From: Planctomycetia bacterium
GTDB taxonomy: Bacteria; Planctomycetota; Phycisphaerae; Phycisphaerales; SM1A02
Assembly (NCBI GenBank): GCA_005790605.1
Contig: SXUI01000063.1
Location: 1-64,000, forward strand
Length of the DNA stretch: 64,000 nt
Direction of reading: 5' to 3'
Position numbers and translations under genes: made by a program. How positions within the stretch are numbered: position 1 is the first letter of the stretch; the number at the start of each line of letters is the position of its first letter. The notes below the pieces were generated by a model. It had not been told where the DNA came from, made no database searches, and worked only from the letters and a program-made list of their open reading frames with translations. This document shows, piece after piece, positions 9,749-18,633 of this stretch.

Positions 9749-10174
9749 TTGCGGTCAGTGCTCCGCCGCTTGATCCTTCGCTGCGCGCGACTCGTGCGGA
9801 ACTTCGCGCGCACTCTGAAGCCAAACGGTCGGGACGAAGGCGAGGAGGTGGCGGAACGAGCCCTCCGTCGCGAGGGCTATCGCGTCCTCGCTCGCAACCT
9901 CACGGTTGGAAGCGACGAAGCTGACCTCGTCCTCGAGTCACCTGATCGAAGCGAGATCGTCGTCGTCGAGGTCAAACGGTCGGCGCGAGGCTTTGACGCT
10001 TCAGAGCGGGTCGATCGACGAAAACTCCGCGCGCAGGGTCGATTGCTTCGCTTCATCGCCGCACATCTTCGCCGCAAGCGCCGCGTTCGCCTCGACATCG
10101 TCGCTGTGAGCGGGAGTGGGCGCACCTGTCGATGTTTACGCCACATTCGATCGGTGCTCCAACATGACGCATGA
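9749..10174 (+). CDS. YraN/UPF0102-family nuclease-like protein
   Basis: 141 residues from a TTG directly after the upstream TAG. The core EEVAERALRREGYRVLARN is followed by GSDEADLVLES and IVVVEVKRSA, which is the GEIDLI...FVEVK pattern of UPF0102 (restriction-endonuclease-like fold, D and E-x-K residues). The E-D substitutions are mild. Family members are small, cytosolic and implicated in DNA processing, but their substrate is not settled. It is translationally adjacent to the DUF4159 gene, with no obvious functional link. Confidence 0.8.
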   Translation: MRSVLRRLILRCARLVRNFARTLKPNGRDEGEEVAERALRREGYRVLARNLTVGSDEADLVLESPDRSEIVVVEVKRSARGFDASERVDRRKLRAQGRLLRFIAAHLRRKRRVRLDIVAVSGSGRTCRCLRHIRSVLQHDA

Positions 10175-10242
10175 ACGAACACCATGCGCAGACCCGATGC
10201 ATCGGATGAAGCGCTCGAGTCGCCGTGTCAAGACAATCCGGC

Positions 10243-11550
10243 TTACTGCCAGTAACGATCCATCGCGATTTGCACAAGCCGCGCTTCCATCTGCTCGATG
10301 CCATCCGACACCCAGCGCGATCGGAGCGATCGTAGCCAACGCTCGCGCTCCGTCATGACGCGTTGCATACGGAGGTTGTCCCGCAAATGGGTTTGCACGC
10401 CAGGATCGAAGACCGATCGCGTCGATTGCTCAGTGACCCCAAGGACGGCAAGCCAAGTCATCGAGTCGCGCTGCTCGAGAACCGTGCTTGGTTTCCCAAC
10501 AGGCAAATCGACCAACCGATCCTTCACCGCATCGGTGAGCGGCAGACCTCGGATTCCTTCTGGCGGCAGCTTGAATTCGTTCCACGCACCACGATTGGCC
10601 AGACCGAGCGCGTCAGCGATTTCAGGCAGCGACTTGCCCTCCTCGATCCACCGCTTTACCTCGACAATCTTGGCGCTATCCGTCGTCGTGTCGAGGCGAA
10701 TGCGACCGATGAGAATCGCTGGCGGCGGATTGATTTCACTTTCTCGCCGCCGATATTCTCGTTCGATATCGCGCCACGAAACGATCGCGCGCGGCTCGAT
10801 GCGCTTTCGAAGCAATTGCTGGGCAAGCACGACATCCCGCCTCTCTTGGAGGAACTCTTCAAGCGACTGCCCACTCTCCTGCATGAGGCTCGCCTCCGCT
10901 TCGAGTTGCGTTCCACCCCGCTCGGCGATCTCTACCTCTTGCAAAGATGCGAGCCACGCAAAGAGACCCTGTTGTTGTTCACTCGTGAGACCCGACTCCG
11001 CCTCCGCAATGACAAGCTCGCTGTCGACATACTCCTTGAACGAGAAACGAATGAGGTCGATGATCGCGCGGCGCGCTTCAACTCGGTCGGGCGACGCCGC
11101 CATCTGCACGATGCGAGGTTGCAAAGGCGCAAGAAACTTGTCGGCAAAGAGCGGTCTGCCGTTGATCTGACCGACGAGCCCTTCAATCGGCCACGGACGA
11201 TTGACCGCGACCTCTTCGACCTGCGTTCGCGCGATCACCTCGCGGTGTTCCACCCCGTCGGCTGACTTCGAAATCACTTCCTCCACTGCCCCTGCCGCGG
11301 CTGCATTTGATTGGGGTCCCTCGGCTGCGATCGTCACTCCATCCACTTCGATCGTCGGCGCGGCGTAAACCGTCGGGTCAAGCGCGAGCGTGCGTGCGCT
11401 TGCGAGCACCGCGTCGCTTGGTTGAGAAAAATCGCTGATCAGCGCTTCACTCCGATCGACTTGAATCCCGCCCTCAATGCGCGAGTCAACCGTACTGCAT
11501 GCGCCGAGGAACCAGGTCGCGAGACTCAGGCCGAGCGTTGTTCGCAGCAT
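10243..11550 (-). CDS. Lipoprotein with SurA/PpiC-like organisation
   Basis: 435 residues starting MLRTTLGLSLATWFLGACST, with a lipobox (FLGAC) that predicts a lipid-anchored cysteine. The N-terminal third is low-complexity and Ala rich. Residues about 130-270 look like a SurA-type chaperone domain (INGRPLFADKFLAPL, then a long helical part with VDSELVIAEAES). The C-terminal part (KSLPEIADALGLANRGAWNE, ...AVKDRLVDLPVGKPSTVLEQ) resembles a PpiC peptidyl-prolyl isomerase domain. The likely role is a periplasmic folding factor for exported proteins. An in-frame ATG 24 bases upstream adds MQPHGTSL. It converges on YraN with a 68-base gap. Confidence 0.62.
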   Translation of the reverse strand: MLRTTLGLSLATWFLGACSTVDSRIEGGIQVDRSEALISDFSQPSDAVLASARTLALDPTVYAAPTIEVDGVTIAAEGPQSNAAAAGAVEEVISKSADGVEHREVIARTQVEEVAVNRPWPIEGLVGQINGRPLFADKFLAPLQPRIVQMAASPDRVEARRAIIDLIRFSFKEYVDSELVIAEAESGLTSEQQQGLFAWLASLQEVEIAERGGTQLEAEASLMQESGQSLEEFLQERRDVVLAQQLLRKRIEPRAIVSWRDIEREYRRRESEINPPPAILIGRIRLDTTTDSAKIVEVKRWIEEGKSLPEIADALGLANRGAWNEFKLPPEGIRGLPLTDAVKDRLVDLPVGKPSTVLEQRDSMTWLAVLGVTEQSTRSVFDPGVQTHLRDNLRMQRVMTERERWLRSLRSRWVSDGIEQMEARLVQIAMDRYWQ

Positions 11551-11642
11551 CAAGGAGGTGCCGTGCGGTTGCATTGGCGCAGTGTAGAGAATTGGAAGCG
11601 CACGGTGGGCGTTGCTCGATGCGATGCGGCTACACTAGATGC

Positions 11643-12155
11643 ATGAGCGACGAGACCCCGCGACTTCACATCGACAACGACTGGAAAGCACAGGCCCAAG
11701 CAGAGAAAGAGCGCCTCGCCGAGAAGGTGGATGCGCGTAGCGCGGGCGGCCCCGGGGCGAAGGGCCCGCGTGGCCAGGAAGGTCCTCCGCCATCGGGCTT
11801 CCAAATGCTTGTCGCGAGCCTCGCCTCGCAGGCGGTGATGGGACTCGGTGGAATGCAGGATCCAGAGACGGGCAAGGTCATGATCGATCTTGAGAGTGCG
11901 CAGTTCGCGATGGGTATGCTCGGCGTCCTCCAAGAGAAAACCAAGGGAAACCTCACCGCCGAGGAGGCGAGCGAGTTGCAAGAAGTCGTGCAGCACCTCC
12001 AGCAACGATTCATGCAAATCGCGCAGCTGGTTGCCTCACAAATGCAACGAGAGAGCGCCGCGGGAGGCGTTCCATCTCCGGTGCTTGGGACCATTGGAGG
12101 GAGCGCCGCTTCGCAGAGCCGCCCGGCCACGGCGCCACGGCTTGAGATGCCCTAA
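11643..12155 (+). CDS. DUF1844-family protein
   Basis: 170 residues starting MSDETPRLHIDNDWKAQAQA. A charged coiled-coil-like N-terminus with KERLAEK and a Gly/Pro linker precede the DUF1844 core FQMLVASLASQAVMGLGGMQ, then DLESAQFAMGMLGVLQEKTK and a helical end. The family is widespread in Planctomycetes and Acidobacteria, and its function is not known. It is divergent from the PpiC-like lipoprotein across about 90 bases that should contain both promoters. Confidence 0.82.
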   Translation: MSDETPRLHIDNDWKAQAQAEKERLAEKVDARSAGGPGAKGPRGQEGPPPSGFQMLVASLASQAVMGLGGMQDPETGKVMIDLESAQFAMGMLGVLQEKTKGNLTAEEASELQEVVQHLQQRFMQIAQLVASQMQRESAAGGVPSPVLGTIGGSAASQSRPATAPRLEMP

Positions 12156-12171
12156 AGCCGCAATGCCGTGG

Positions 12172-13545
12172 CTAGCGCGGCGGTGCGATAGGACGGAATT
12201 CGTGTGGAAGCGGCGGCGGTGGGTTCTCTCTGCCAAGTCGGACATAAATGTCGGCGCTCGCCACGGCGAGTAAGAGGAAGAGCGCCGCGATCGGAAATCC
12301 TAAACGGACGCGCGACGCAGGCATGTTCGTTTCTATCCGCGTTGGGAAGAGCACGCCGATCGCGATCGGAAGAATGATGAGTACAACCGGAAGCGCGTAT
12401 CGCTCGAAGCACTTCGTATTGAACATCTGCGCGAGTGAGCCAAGCGCGAGGGCGAGAAGCGCCGTGTAACACTCCACGCGCCGAGCATGTCCCTTCGCAA
12501 TCTCGAGCACCGCTCCGATCACCGCTCCTCCACAGGTCGCGAGCAAGACGACGACGAGCGATCGATCCATGTATTGAGGCGTGTAGCGCGCAAGCGTCCA
12601 AAGTGTTCCTCCCCACCGAATTCCATCGTGTGGACCGTCATAGGAACTCTTCACAGTGATTGCGAGAAGCACCGCGATGATCGCGCAGATGACTGCGCGT
12701 CTCGACCTGAGTGCCTTGAAGAAGTCCGGATGTACCGCGGCAATCAATGCGCCCCAATTTCCCACAAGCGCAAGGATGTACACGGGCGTGGTGCTATTGA
12801 GCCCCGAGCCATGAATGATGCGAAAGCCAGGCGGAATGAGCCCTTCCCAGAGCAGCACAAAGGCGCCGACGAGAAGTACGCCCGGCAGATTCATCAGCGC
12901 GGTGACGCATAGAGCCCGAACCCTACGCGACTCCTGACCGCACCCAATGCGCATCAAAACAGCTAGAAACCCAACACCCGCGCACCACAACAACACTTGC
13001 CGCACCATCGCTGCCGCGCAACTCCACACCATGCCTCGCGCAGCGGAATGTTTCGACACGCCGTCCCGCGCGATGTCGATACCTGCCGCGAGTGCGAGTA
13101 TGAGAAACAAGAAGGCAAACGCGTCGGTGCTCAGGTGGATCGCGCTCCCGAGGATGTAGGGATTCATGAGAAACGCGAGACCGCTCAACGCGCCAAACGC
13201 TGGCGTTGAAAGGCGCGTGACAACTCGAGCGAGGACGACACTCGCTGCGAGCGCGAAGAGCGAACTCACGAGTCGAAGCGTGAGATCATCCGCTCCGCAT
13301 CGATCAAGGACCGCGAGGATGAGGTGATATCCCGGCGTCGTCGCGGAGCCATAGTCAACGAGCGATGGCGATGGCAATGCCGCGGAGAGGATGTGAATGA
13401 CAGGACGATGAAAGTACTCTTGATCCCAACCGGACGCGGTTCCAATCGCGCCTGAGAGAACAACCGGGAGGACCGCCATCAACCACGCGAACACTGGGAG
13501 CAGCCCAAGCCACAACCCCCGCCGATCTCGCGAAGTTTCGTTCAC
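12172..13545 (-). CDS. Polytopic GT-C-type glycosyltransferase
   Basis: 457 residues with about ten hydrophobic segments. The first periplasmic loop has GWDQEYFHRPVIHIL followed by TTPGYHLILAVL, the arrangement of the acidic first-loop motif in lipid-linked-sugar-dependent GT-C enzymes. It is reminiscent of the ALG10/DIE2 family, but I cannot prove the family. The start codon overlaps the stop of the UbiA-family gene by 4 bases (13542-13545), so the two are co-translated. The likely role is transfer of a sugar from the polyprenyl-linked donor made by its partner to a cell-surface acceptor; that is inference. Confidence 0.65.
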   Translation of the reverse strand: MNETSRDRRGLWLGLLPVFAWLMAVLPVVLSGAIGTASGWDQEYFHRPVIHILSAALPSPSLVDYGSATTPGYHLILAVLDRCGADDLTLRLVSSLFALAASVVLARVVTRLSTPAFGALSGLAFLMNPYILGSAIHLSTDAFAFLFLILALAAGIDIARDGVSKHSAARGMVWSCAAAMVRQVLLWCAGVGFLAVLMRIGCGQESRRVRALCVTALMNLPGVLLVGAFVLLWEGLIPPGFRIIHGSGLNSTTPVYILALVGNWGALIAAVHPDFFKALRSRRAVICAIIAVLLAITVKSSYDGPHDGIRWGGTLWTLARYTPQYMDRSLVVVLLATCGGAVIGAVLEIAKGHARRVECYTALLALALGSLAQMFNTKCFERYALPVVLIILPIAIGVLFPTRIETNMPASRVRLGFPIAALFLLLAVASADIYVRLGRENPPPPLPHEFRPIAPPR

Positions 13546-14516
13546 GATCCGACCTCGGTCGGGTGATGCGATCCATTCGAAACATGAAGGAACACCGCGT
13601 CGAGCGCTTCACGGGCCACTGGAACAAACAGCACAAATCCGAGCAGGGCGACATAACTCACGACCGAAAACAGAACGACTCGATCGCTCCGCAAAGCCGA
13701 GAGTGGACTGTCAGAATCGCCCGCATGCGCGCGACGCCAGAATCGATGGATCGCCGTCAACACCAAAGGCGAGAGTAGCGTCATGCCAATCGCGCGAGAG
13801 CCGAAAATCAACTGCGCGTGCTCACTCGTGGAGTACGCGATGTACGCGACGACCGTGAGTGTGCCGCTGAGTGCGAGAAGAAAGTCAAGTTCGCGGCGAT
13901 CTCCGTACCCAGCACTGCTTCGCCACGCCGACTGCGCGCGTTCCGCTGCGACAAGGTCACAGGTGCGCTTGATAAAACCAAGAAAGAGACAGAGGAAGAA
14001 GACGCAGAGGACGAGCCAGACGCTGATCTTGACATCGATCGCAATCGCGCCCGCAGCTGCACGAAGCGCAAAGCCTGTCGCGATCGTCGTGACATCAAGA
14101 ATGGCGACTCGCTTGAAGCAAAAGTTGTACGCAACTTGAAGCAGCGCATACAACAAGACCGCAAGCATCAGACCGAAGCGCACAGAAGCGGCAAGGGCGC
14201 ATGCGGTCCCGAGCAACAGCAGTCCGAGGCTCAGCGCGGCGATTGGCGATATCGCGCCCGACGCGACCGGTCGCATTCGCTTGACCGGGTGCAGGCGATC
14301 CACCTCTCGATCGAGCGTGTCATTGACGCAGTAGAAGCCGCTCGCGACACAACAGAATGCAGCGAACGCGGTGAGCGATTGCGATACCGCTCGGGCTAGT
14401 TCGTCCGACGGAGCCGTCGCGTATTGATTCGCCGCCCAGAATGCAAGCGGGATGAGAACGAAGACATTCTTCGTCCAGTCGCTTGGGCGGAGAAGATGGA
14501 GGGCGGCGCGCATCAC
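13542..14516 (-). CDS. UbiA-family prenyltransferase, decaprenyl-phosphate phosphoribosyltransferase-like
   Basis: 324 residues, about nine membrane segments. The N-terminal LLRPSDWTKNVFVLIPL matches the RPxQWxKN signature of the phosphoribosyl-transferring UbiA subgroup. The metal-binding motif is NDTLDREVDRLHPVKRMRP (NDxxDxxxD). These enzymes join phosphoribose from PRPP to polyprenyl phosphate, the first step towards decaprenyl-phosphoryl arabinose. The gene is coupled to a GT-C glycosyltransferase. No DprE1/DprE2 epimerase genes are nearby, so the final donor sugar is uncertain. A quinone or haem prenyltransferase is the alternative, less likely because of the N-terminal motif. Confidence 0.75.
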   Translation of the reverse strand: MMRAALHLLRPSDWTKNVFVLIPLAFWAANQYATAPSDELARAVSQSLTAFAAFCCVASGFYCVNDTLDREVDRLHPVKRMRPVASGAISPIAALSLGLLLLGTACALAASVRFGLMLAVLLYALLQVAYNFCFKRVAILDVTTIATGFALRAAAGAIAIDVKISVWLVLCVFFLCLFLGFIKRTCDLVAAERAQSAWRSSAGYGDRRELDFLLALSGTLTVVAYIAYSTSEHAQLIFGSRAIGMTLLSPLVLTAIHRFWRRAHAGDSDSPLSALRSDRVVLFSVVSYVALLGFVLFVPVAREALDAVFLHVSNGSHHPTEVGS

Positions 14517-14572
14517 GAGTGCTTGGAATATCGGTCGAGTGCGGGAAGCGGCTGAATGAAAGGGCTGTTTGG

Positions 14573-15811
14573 TCAGACCAACTCAGCGAGCAGACCGTCG
14601 GCAACCAGCATTCCTCGGTCGGAAAGTCGCAATCGACCTCCTTCGCGGAGGAGCACACCTGCACAAATCGCCTGCTCAATGATCGACGCGCGGTTTGGGC
14701 GCAAACGCACAGCCTGCTCTTCGAACTCAGCGTCGATCCCAGCCTTGGCCCCGCTCGACTCGCCTCCGACAATTCGAAGCCCAACCATCAGGGCTTCACT
14801 GACATGTCGCCCCTCATCCGGCGCCTCGTGATCAACGATGGGCGGCGCGCGGTTGTCGAGTGGAGAAAGCCCGCCTCCCGTCAACCAGTCGGTGAGTCGC
14901 GGGACCACTTTGAATCGGTGACCGGCGACAAATCCGCTTGCGCTCGGCCCGAGTGCCCACCACGGTTGGTTGCGCCAGTAGATCAGGTTGTGTTGGCATG
15001 CGAGCGCTGGTCTCGACCAGTTCGAGATCTCGTACTGTTCGAATCCCTCTCGCGCGAGCAAGCTCCGGATCGACTCATACATCTCCGCTTCAAGCTCATC
15101 ACTCGCCGGTTCAAAGTCCCCTCGCAGCAAGCGCTTCGTCATCGCGGTGTTCGGCTCATAGGTCAGGCCGTACGCGGAAAGATGCTCGATGCCGATGTCT
15201 ATCGCGCGCGCGACATCGCGCGTGGCCTGCTCCGTCGTTTGTCCAGGAATGCCGAAAATCAAGTCAAGATTGACATTCTTGATGCCTGCGTTTCGAAGCA
15301 ATCCAACCGCCCGCGCAACGCTCGCGACATCATGCCATCGTTCAAGTTTCTTGAGATGCGAAGCCTCGAAACTCTGCGCGCCGATCGAAACCCGATTCAC
15401 ACCCGCCGCGACCAGAATCTCCGCGACTTCGAGCGTCACCGTTTCTGGGTTTGCTTCGACGGTCCATTCACTCGAACTCGTTCGCCTCAGCGACGCGATC
15501 GACGCGAGCGCGCGCGCAAGGAGCGCAGGTCGCAGCAGCGTGGGAGTCCCGCCGCCCACGAAGATCGTTCGAAGCTCACCCTCGATCCGCTCACGAGCGA
15601 AGTCAACCTCCGCCTCAAGGCGCTCAACAAACACCTCTTGACGATCGTCGGCATCGACGAACGAATAGAAATCACAGTAATGGCACTTATGAAAACAGAA
15701 TGGGACATGCGCGTAGAGCCCTTCCACGCGATGCCGACCAGCGGGCAGGACGCGATCAAGCGTTGTCGTTGCAACGCGTTCGCTTTGAACAGAAAGAGCA
15801 ATGCTTGCCAC
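14573..15811 (-). CDS. hemW: HemW-like radical SAM protein
   Basis: 412 residues. The radical SAM cluster motif is CFHKCHYCDF near residue 40, with the HemW-type spacing CxxxCxxC followed by F. Further along are IFVGGGTPTLL, VEANPETV, RVSIGAQSFEASHLKKLERWH, NLDLIFGIPGQT and LSAYGLTYEPNT. The HemW C-terminal signature follows as CQHNLIYWRNQPWWALGPSA. HemW binds haem and is thought to act in haem trafficking rather than as coproporphyrinogen dehydrogenase; older annotations say HemN-like oxidase. It lies 57 bases downstream of the next gene in a minus-strand cluster, with no other haem genes nearby. Confidence 0.9.
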   Translation of the reverse strand: MASIALSVQSERVATTTLDRVLPAGRHRVEGLYAHVPFCFHKCHYCDFYSFVDADDRQEVFVERLEAEVDFARERIEGELRTIFVGGGTPTLLRPALLARALASIASLRRTSSSEWTVEANPETVTLEVAEILVAAGVNRVSIGAQSFEASHLKKLERWHDVASVARAVGLLRNAGIKNVNLDLIFGIPGQTTEQATRDVARAIDIGIEHLSAYGLTYEPNTAMTKRLLRGDFEPASDELEAEMYESIRSLLAREGFEQYEISNWSRPALACQHNLIYWRNQPWWALGPSASGFVAGHRFKVVPRLTDWLTGGGLSPLDNRAPPIVDHEAPDEGRHVSEALMVGLRIVGGESSGAKAGIDAEFEEQAVRLRPNRASIIEQAICAGVLLREGGRLRLSDRGMLVADGLLAELV

Positions 15812-15832
15812 GCGCCGAGTCTACGGCGAGAC

Positions 15833-16030
15833 TCACGCGGCTTCGCGACCCTTGGTCTTTTCAGCCGGGGGCGGGGTCACCGCAGCATCGAGGCGCGGTG
15901 TCGGAATGCGAATGTTCGAGCCGCAGCCTCGGCAGCGGACGAGTTTGCCGCGCGCGCTCCCGGGTACGGCGAGCACACGCTGACAGCCCAGATTTGGGCA
16001 CATGATTCGAATGACTTCGTCTCTCGTCAT
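15833..16030 (-). CDS. Small zinc-ribbon protein
   Basis: 65 residues starting MTRDEVIRIMCPNLGCQRVL. Two cysteine pairs, CPNLGC and CRGCG, separated by about 17 residues form a zinc ribbon of the type seen in many planctomycete short proteins that handle peptidoglycan, pilin or sensor functions. The tail is Pro/Ala/Lys rich. The longer frame to 16111 lacks a better start signal and overlaps the region needed for the divergent purA promoter. Specific role unknown. Confidence 0.6.
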   Translation of the reverse strand: MTRDEVIRIMCPNLGCQRVLAVPGSARGKLVRCRGCGSNIRIPTPRLDAAVTPPPAEKTKGREAA

Positions 16031-16194
16031 GGCAAGACTTTCGCGCAGGGGCTCCACGAGGACACCCACTAGGTTGCACATCGGAGAGAAGACAACCCCG
16101 CTTGAGTCCATTTCGCACGATCTTGAGCATCTGTGATCCCCTACAATCTCCCCTTCGCCACGGACCGCAAACCCTCAGCCCAGAGACCCCACGA

Positions 16195-17565
16195 ATGCCC
16201 CCATCGACCTCCCCCCACGCTGCAGTTGTTGGACTCCAATGGGGGGACGAGGGGAAGGGAAAAATCGTCGACCTCTTGACAGCGCGGTACGACTGCATCG
16301 TGCGCTACAACGGCGGCGCAAACGCCGGACACACCGTGCAGGTTGGGAGCGAACGCTACGCGTTGCATCTGATCCCAAGCGGCATTCTGAGCCGCGGAAA
16401 GACGAATGTCGTCGGAAACGGCGTCGTCGTCGATCCTGAAAAAATCTTGGAGGAGATCGAGGGACTCCGCAAGCGAGGCGTGGATGTCGGAAGCAACCTC
16501 CGAATCTCCGACCGCGCGCATGTCGTGATGCCCTACCACAAGGATCAGGACGCAGCTCTTGAGGACCTTCTCGCCAAGCGCGCGGGAACTCTCGGGAATG
16601 GCGGATCGATTGGTACAACGCGACGGGGCATCGGTCCGGCCTACGCGGACAAGATTCGCCGCTCAACTGCGATTCGCGTTGGCGACTTGCTCGATCGCGA
16701 CCTTCTCGAACGCAAACTCGACACGATTTGCAGCATGCGCATGGCCGAACTTCAAGCGCTCGGCGCGACGATCGGAACTGGCGACGGAGAAGTCCGTCCG
16801 CTCATTCCCGCTGAACTCGCGACGCGATTTGCGGCCGCAGGCGAACGACTTCGACCGCACATCACCGACACCGTGTACCTGCTGCATGATGCCATGCGCG
16901 AAGGCCGCAGCGTGCTGTTTGAGGGCGCGAACGCCTGCCTCCTCGATATTGACCACGGCACCTTCCCGTTCGTGACGAGTTCGAACTGTTCAACGCTCGG
17001 GATCCCAGCGGGTTCCGGTGTTCCGGGCCGTGCGATTAGCAAGGTGTACGGCATCATGAAGGCGTACTCGACGCGCGTGGGAGGCGGTCCGTTCATCACC
17101 GAATTGCTTGACGCGACCGGCGATCGAATCCGCACTCGCGGCCGTGAATATGGCACGACCACCGGACGAGCACGTCGTTGCGGCTGGCTCGATCTCGTCG
17201 CGGTGCGCTACTCGACGATGGTCTGCGGTGCCGACGCCATTGCCTGCACGCTGCTCGATGTGTTGAGTGGATTTGATGAGTTGAAGGTTTGCGTCGGATA
17301 TCGCCGCGCCGATGGCACAATCACCGATCGATTCTTACCCGATGCGGAGCGGATGGCCGAATTCACGCCCGTCTATGAAACGATGCCGGGTTGGAGCCGC
17401 GAACTCACGGATTGCCACGATCGCGCGGATCTTCCCACCGAGGCACAAGCCTATCTTGCATTCATCGAGCAGTTCACGGGCACTCCGATTGAACTGGTTT
17501 CGGTCGGGCCAGAGCGTACACAGACGCTTGAATCCACTCGCGCATCACTTGTCGGCGCGCGCTAA
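16195..17565 (+). CDS. purA: Adenylosuccinate synthetase
   Basis: 456 residues. Condenses IMP with aspartate using GTP, the first step from IMP to AMP. Signature segments are VVGLQWGDEGKGKIVDLL (P-loop-like), RYNGGANAGHTV, GSIGTTRRGIGPAYADK and LFEGANACLLDIDHGTFPFV, with GREYGTTTGRARRCGWLDLV near the C-terminus. The length is slightly longer than E. coli PurA (432). The start at 16195 gives a short polar leader before the conserved core. uppS follows 12 bases after the stop and is probably co-transcribed. Confidence 0.97.
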   Translation: MPPSTSPHAAVVGLQWGDEGKGKIVDLLTARYDCIVRYNGGANAGHTVQVGSERYALHLIPSGILSRGKTNVVGNGVVVDPEKILEEIEGLRKRGVDVGSNLRISDRAHVVMPYHKDQDAALEDLLAKRAGTLGNGGSIGTTRRGIGPAYADKIRRSTAIRVGDLLDRDLLERKLDTICSMRMAELQALGATIGTGDGEVRPLIPAELATRFAAAGERLRPHITDTVYLLHDAMREGRSVLFEGANACLLDIDHGTFPFVTSSNCSTLGIPAGSGVPGRAISKVYGIMKAYSTRVGGGPFITELLDATGDRIRTRGREYGTTTGRARRCGWLDLVAVRYSTMVCGADAIACTLLDVLSGFDELKVCVGYRRADGTITDRFLPDAERMAEFTPVYETMPGWSRELTDCHDRADLPTEAQAYLAFIEQFTGTPIELVSVGPERTQTLESTRASLVGAR

Positions 17566-17577
17566 CGATTTGCACCG

Positions 17578-18393
17578 ATGCCTCATCGAACGACGAGCCT
17601 CTCCTCCGTCCCTGCGCCGCTTGATGATCTTGAGCGAAAGCAACTCCCGCGGCACATCGCCGCGATCATGGATGGGAACGGTCGATGGGCAACCTCCCGC
17701 GGCATGCCTCGGCTTGTCGGTCACCGGGAAGGCGCGGCCACGGTTCGCAAGATCGTGACCGAGTGCGTTCGCCTTCGACTTGAAGCGCTGACGCTCTATT
17801 CATTTTCAAGCGAGAACTGGAAACGCCCCAAGGAAGAGGTTGCCGGTCTGATGGAACTCTGCGCGGAGTTTCTTGTGCTCGAGCGGCCCGTCATGCTCGA
17901 ACAAGACATCCGATTTCGAAGAGTCGGATCTCGCGTTGGTCTCCCACCTCGCGTGCTCGACGAACTCGATGCGACGGAGGAAGCAACGGCACACGCGAAG
18001 GGGCTCACGCTCTGCTTGGCGATGAACTACGGTTCTCGGACAGAGATTACGGATGCCGCGAAGGAGATCGCGTCTCAGGTGGAACAGGGCAAGCTGCGCG
18101 CCGAAGATGTGACCGAGCAGACCATTGCTGCGCATCTCTACACCGCGGGGATTCCTGACCCCGATCTACTCATTCGTACGGCGGGTTCCTTCCGCGTTTC
18201 AAACTTCCTTCTGTGGCAGATCAGTTACGCAGAGATCCATGTCACCGATGTCTACTGGCCTGACTTTGCTCCAAGCGACCTCCATGCTGCGATTCGCGAC
18301 TTCACACGCCGCGAACGCAAATTCGGAGAACTTGGAGCGAGTGTGGTTGACGCAAAGCACGCGAGTGCGCACCGCAATGCGAATGCACGATGA
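17578..18393 (+). CDS. uppS: Isoprenyl (undecaprenyl diphosphate) synthase
   Basis: 271 residues. The cis-prenyltransferase makes the lipid carrier for wall and surface glycans. The substrate-binding motif is HIAAIMDGNGRWATSRG, followed by GHREGAATVR and LTLYSFSSENWKRP. The C-terminal block reads PDLLIRTAGSFRVSNFLLWQ then ISYAEIHVTDVYWPDF. In most family members the last block is RT(S/G)GExRxSNF; here Glu is replaced by Ser, while both Arg, the Ser and the Mg-binding Glu of SYAE are kept. The gene sits directly after purA. The 240 bases after it (18394-18633) hold no gene and should contain the metalloprotease promoter. Confidence 0.95.
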   Translation: MPHRTTSLSSVPAPLDDLERKQLPRHIAAIMDGNGRWATSRGMPRLVGHREGAATVRKIVTECVRLRLEALTLYSFSSENWKRPKEEVAGLMELCAEFLVLERPVMLEQDIRFRRVGSRVGLPPRVLDELDATEEATAHAKGLTLCLAMNYGSRTEITDAAKEIASQVEQGKLRAEDVTEQTIAAHLYTAGIPDPDLLIRTAGSFRVSNFLLWQISYAEIHVTDVYWPDFAPSDLHAAIRDFTRRERKFGELGASVVDAKHASAHRNANAR

Positions 18394-18633
18394 ATGACCG
18401 AACTCCCGCGGTTCGAGCTCGTAACAAATCCGGCGTCTACTACTAGAAATCGCAGTCCTTTGACCCCTGTCGCGTTTGGAGAACTTGCCGTTTGGAGCAT
18501 GATGGAGAGACCGAATTTAGGGCACAATAACGGTCTTTCCAGCCGTTGGTATTGCATTGCGCCCCGCTTTGGCCTCTCGCAGAGGCGCCCCCGCGCGCCA
18601 ATCTTCCTCGCGCGTGACAGTTGAGCTTCCACC

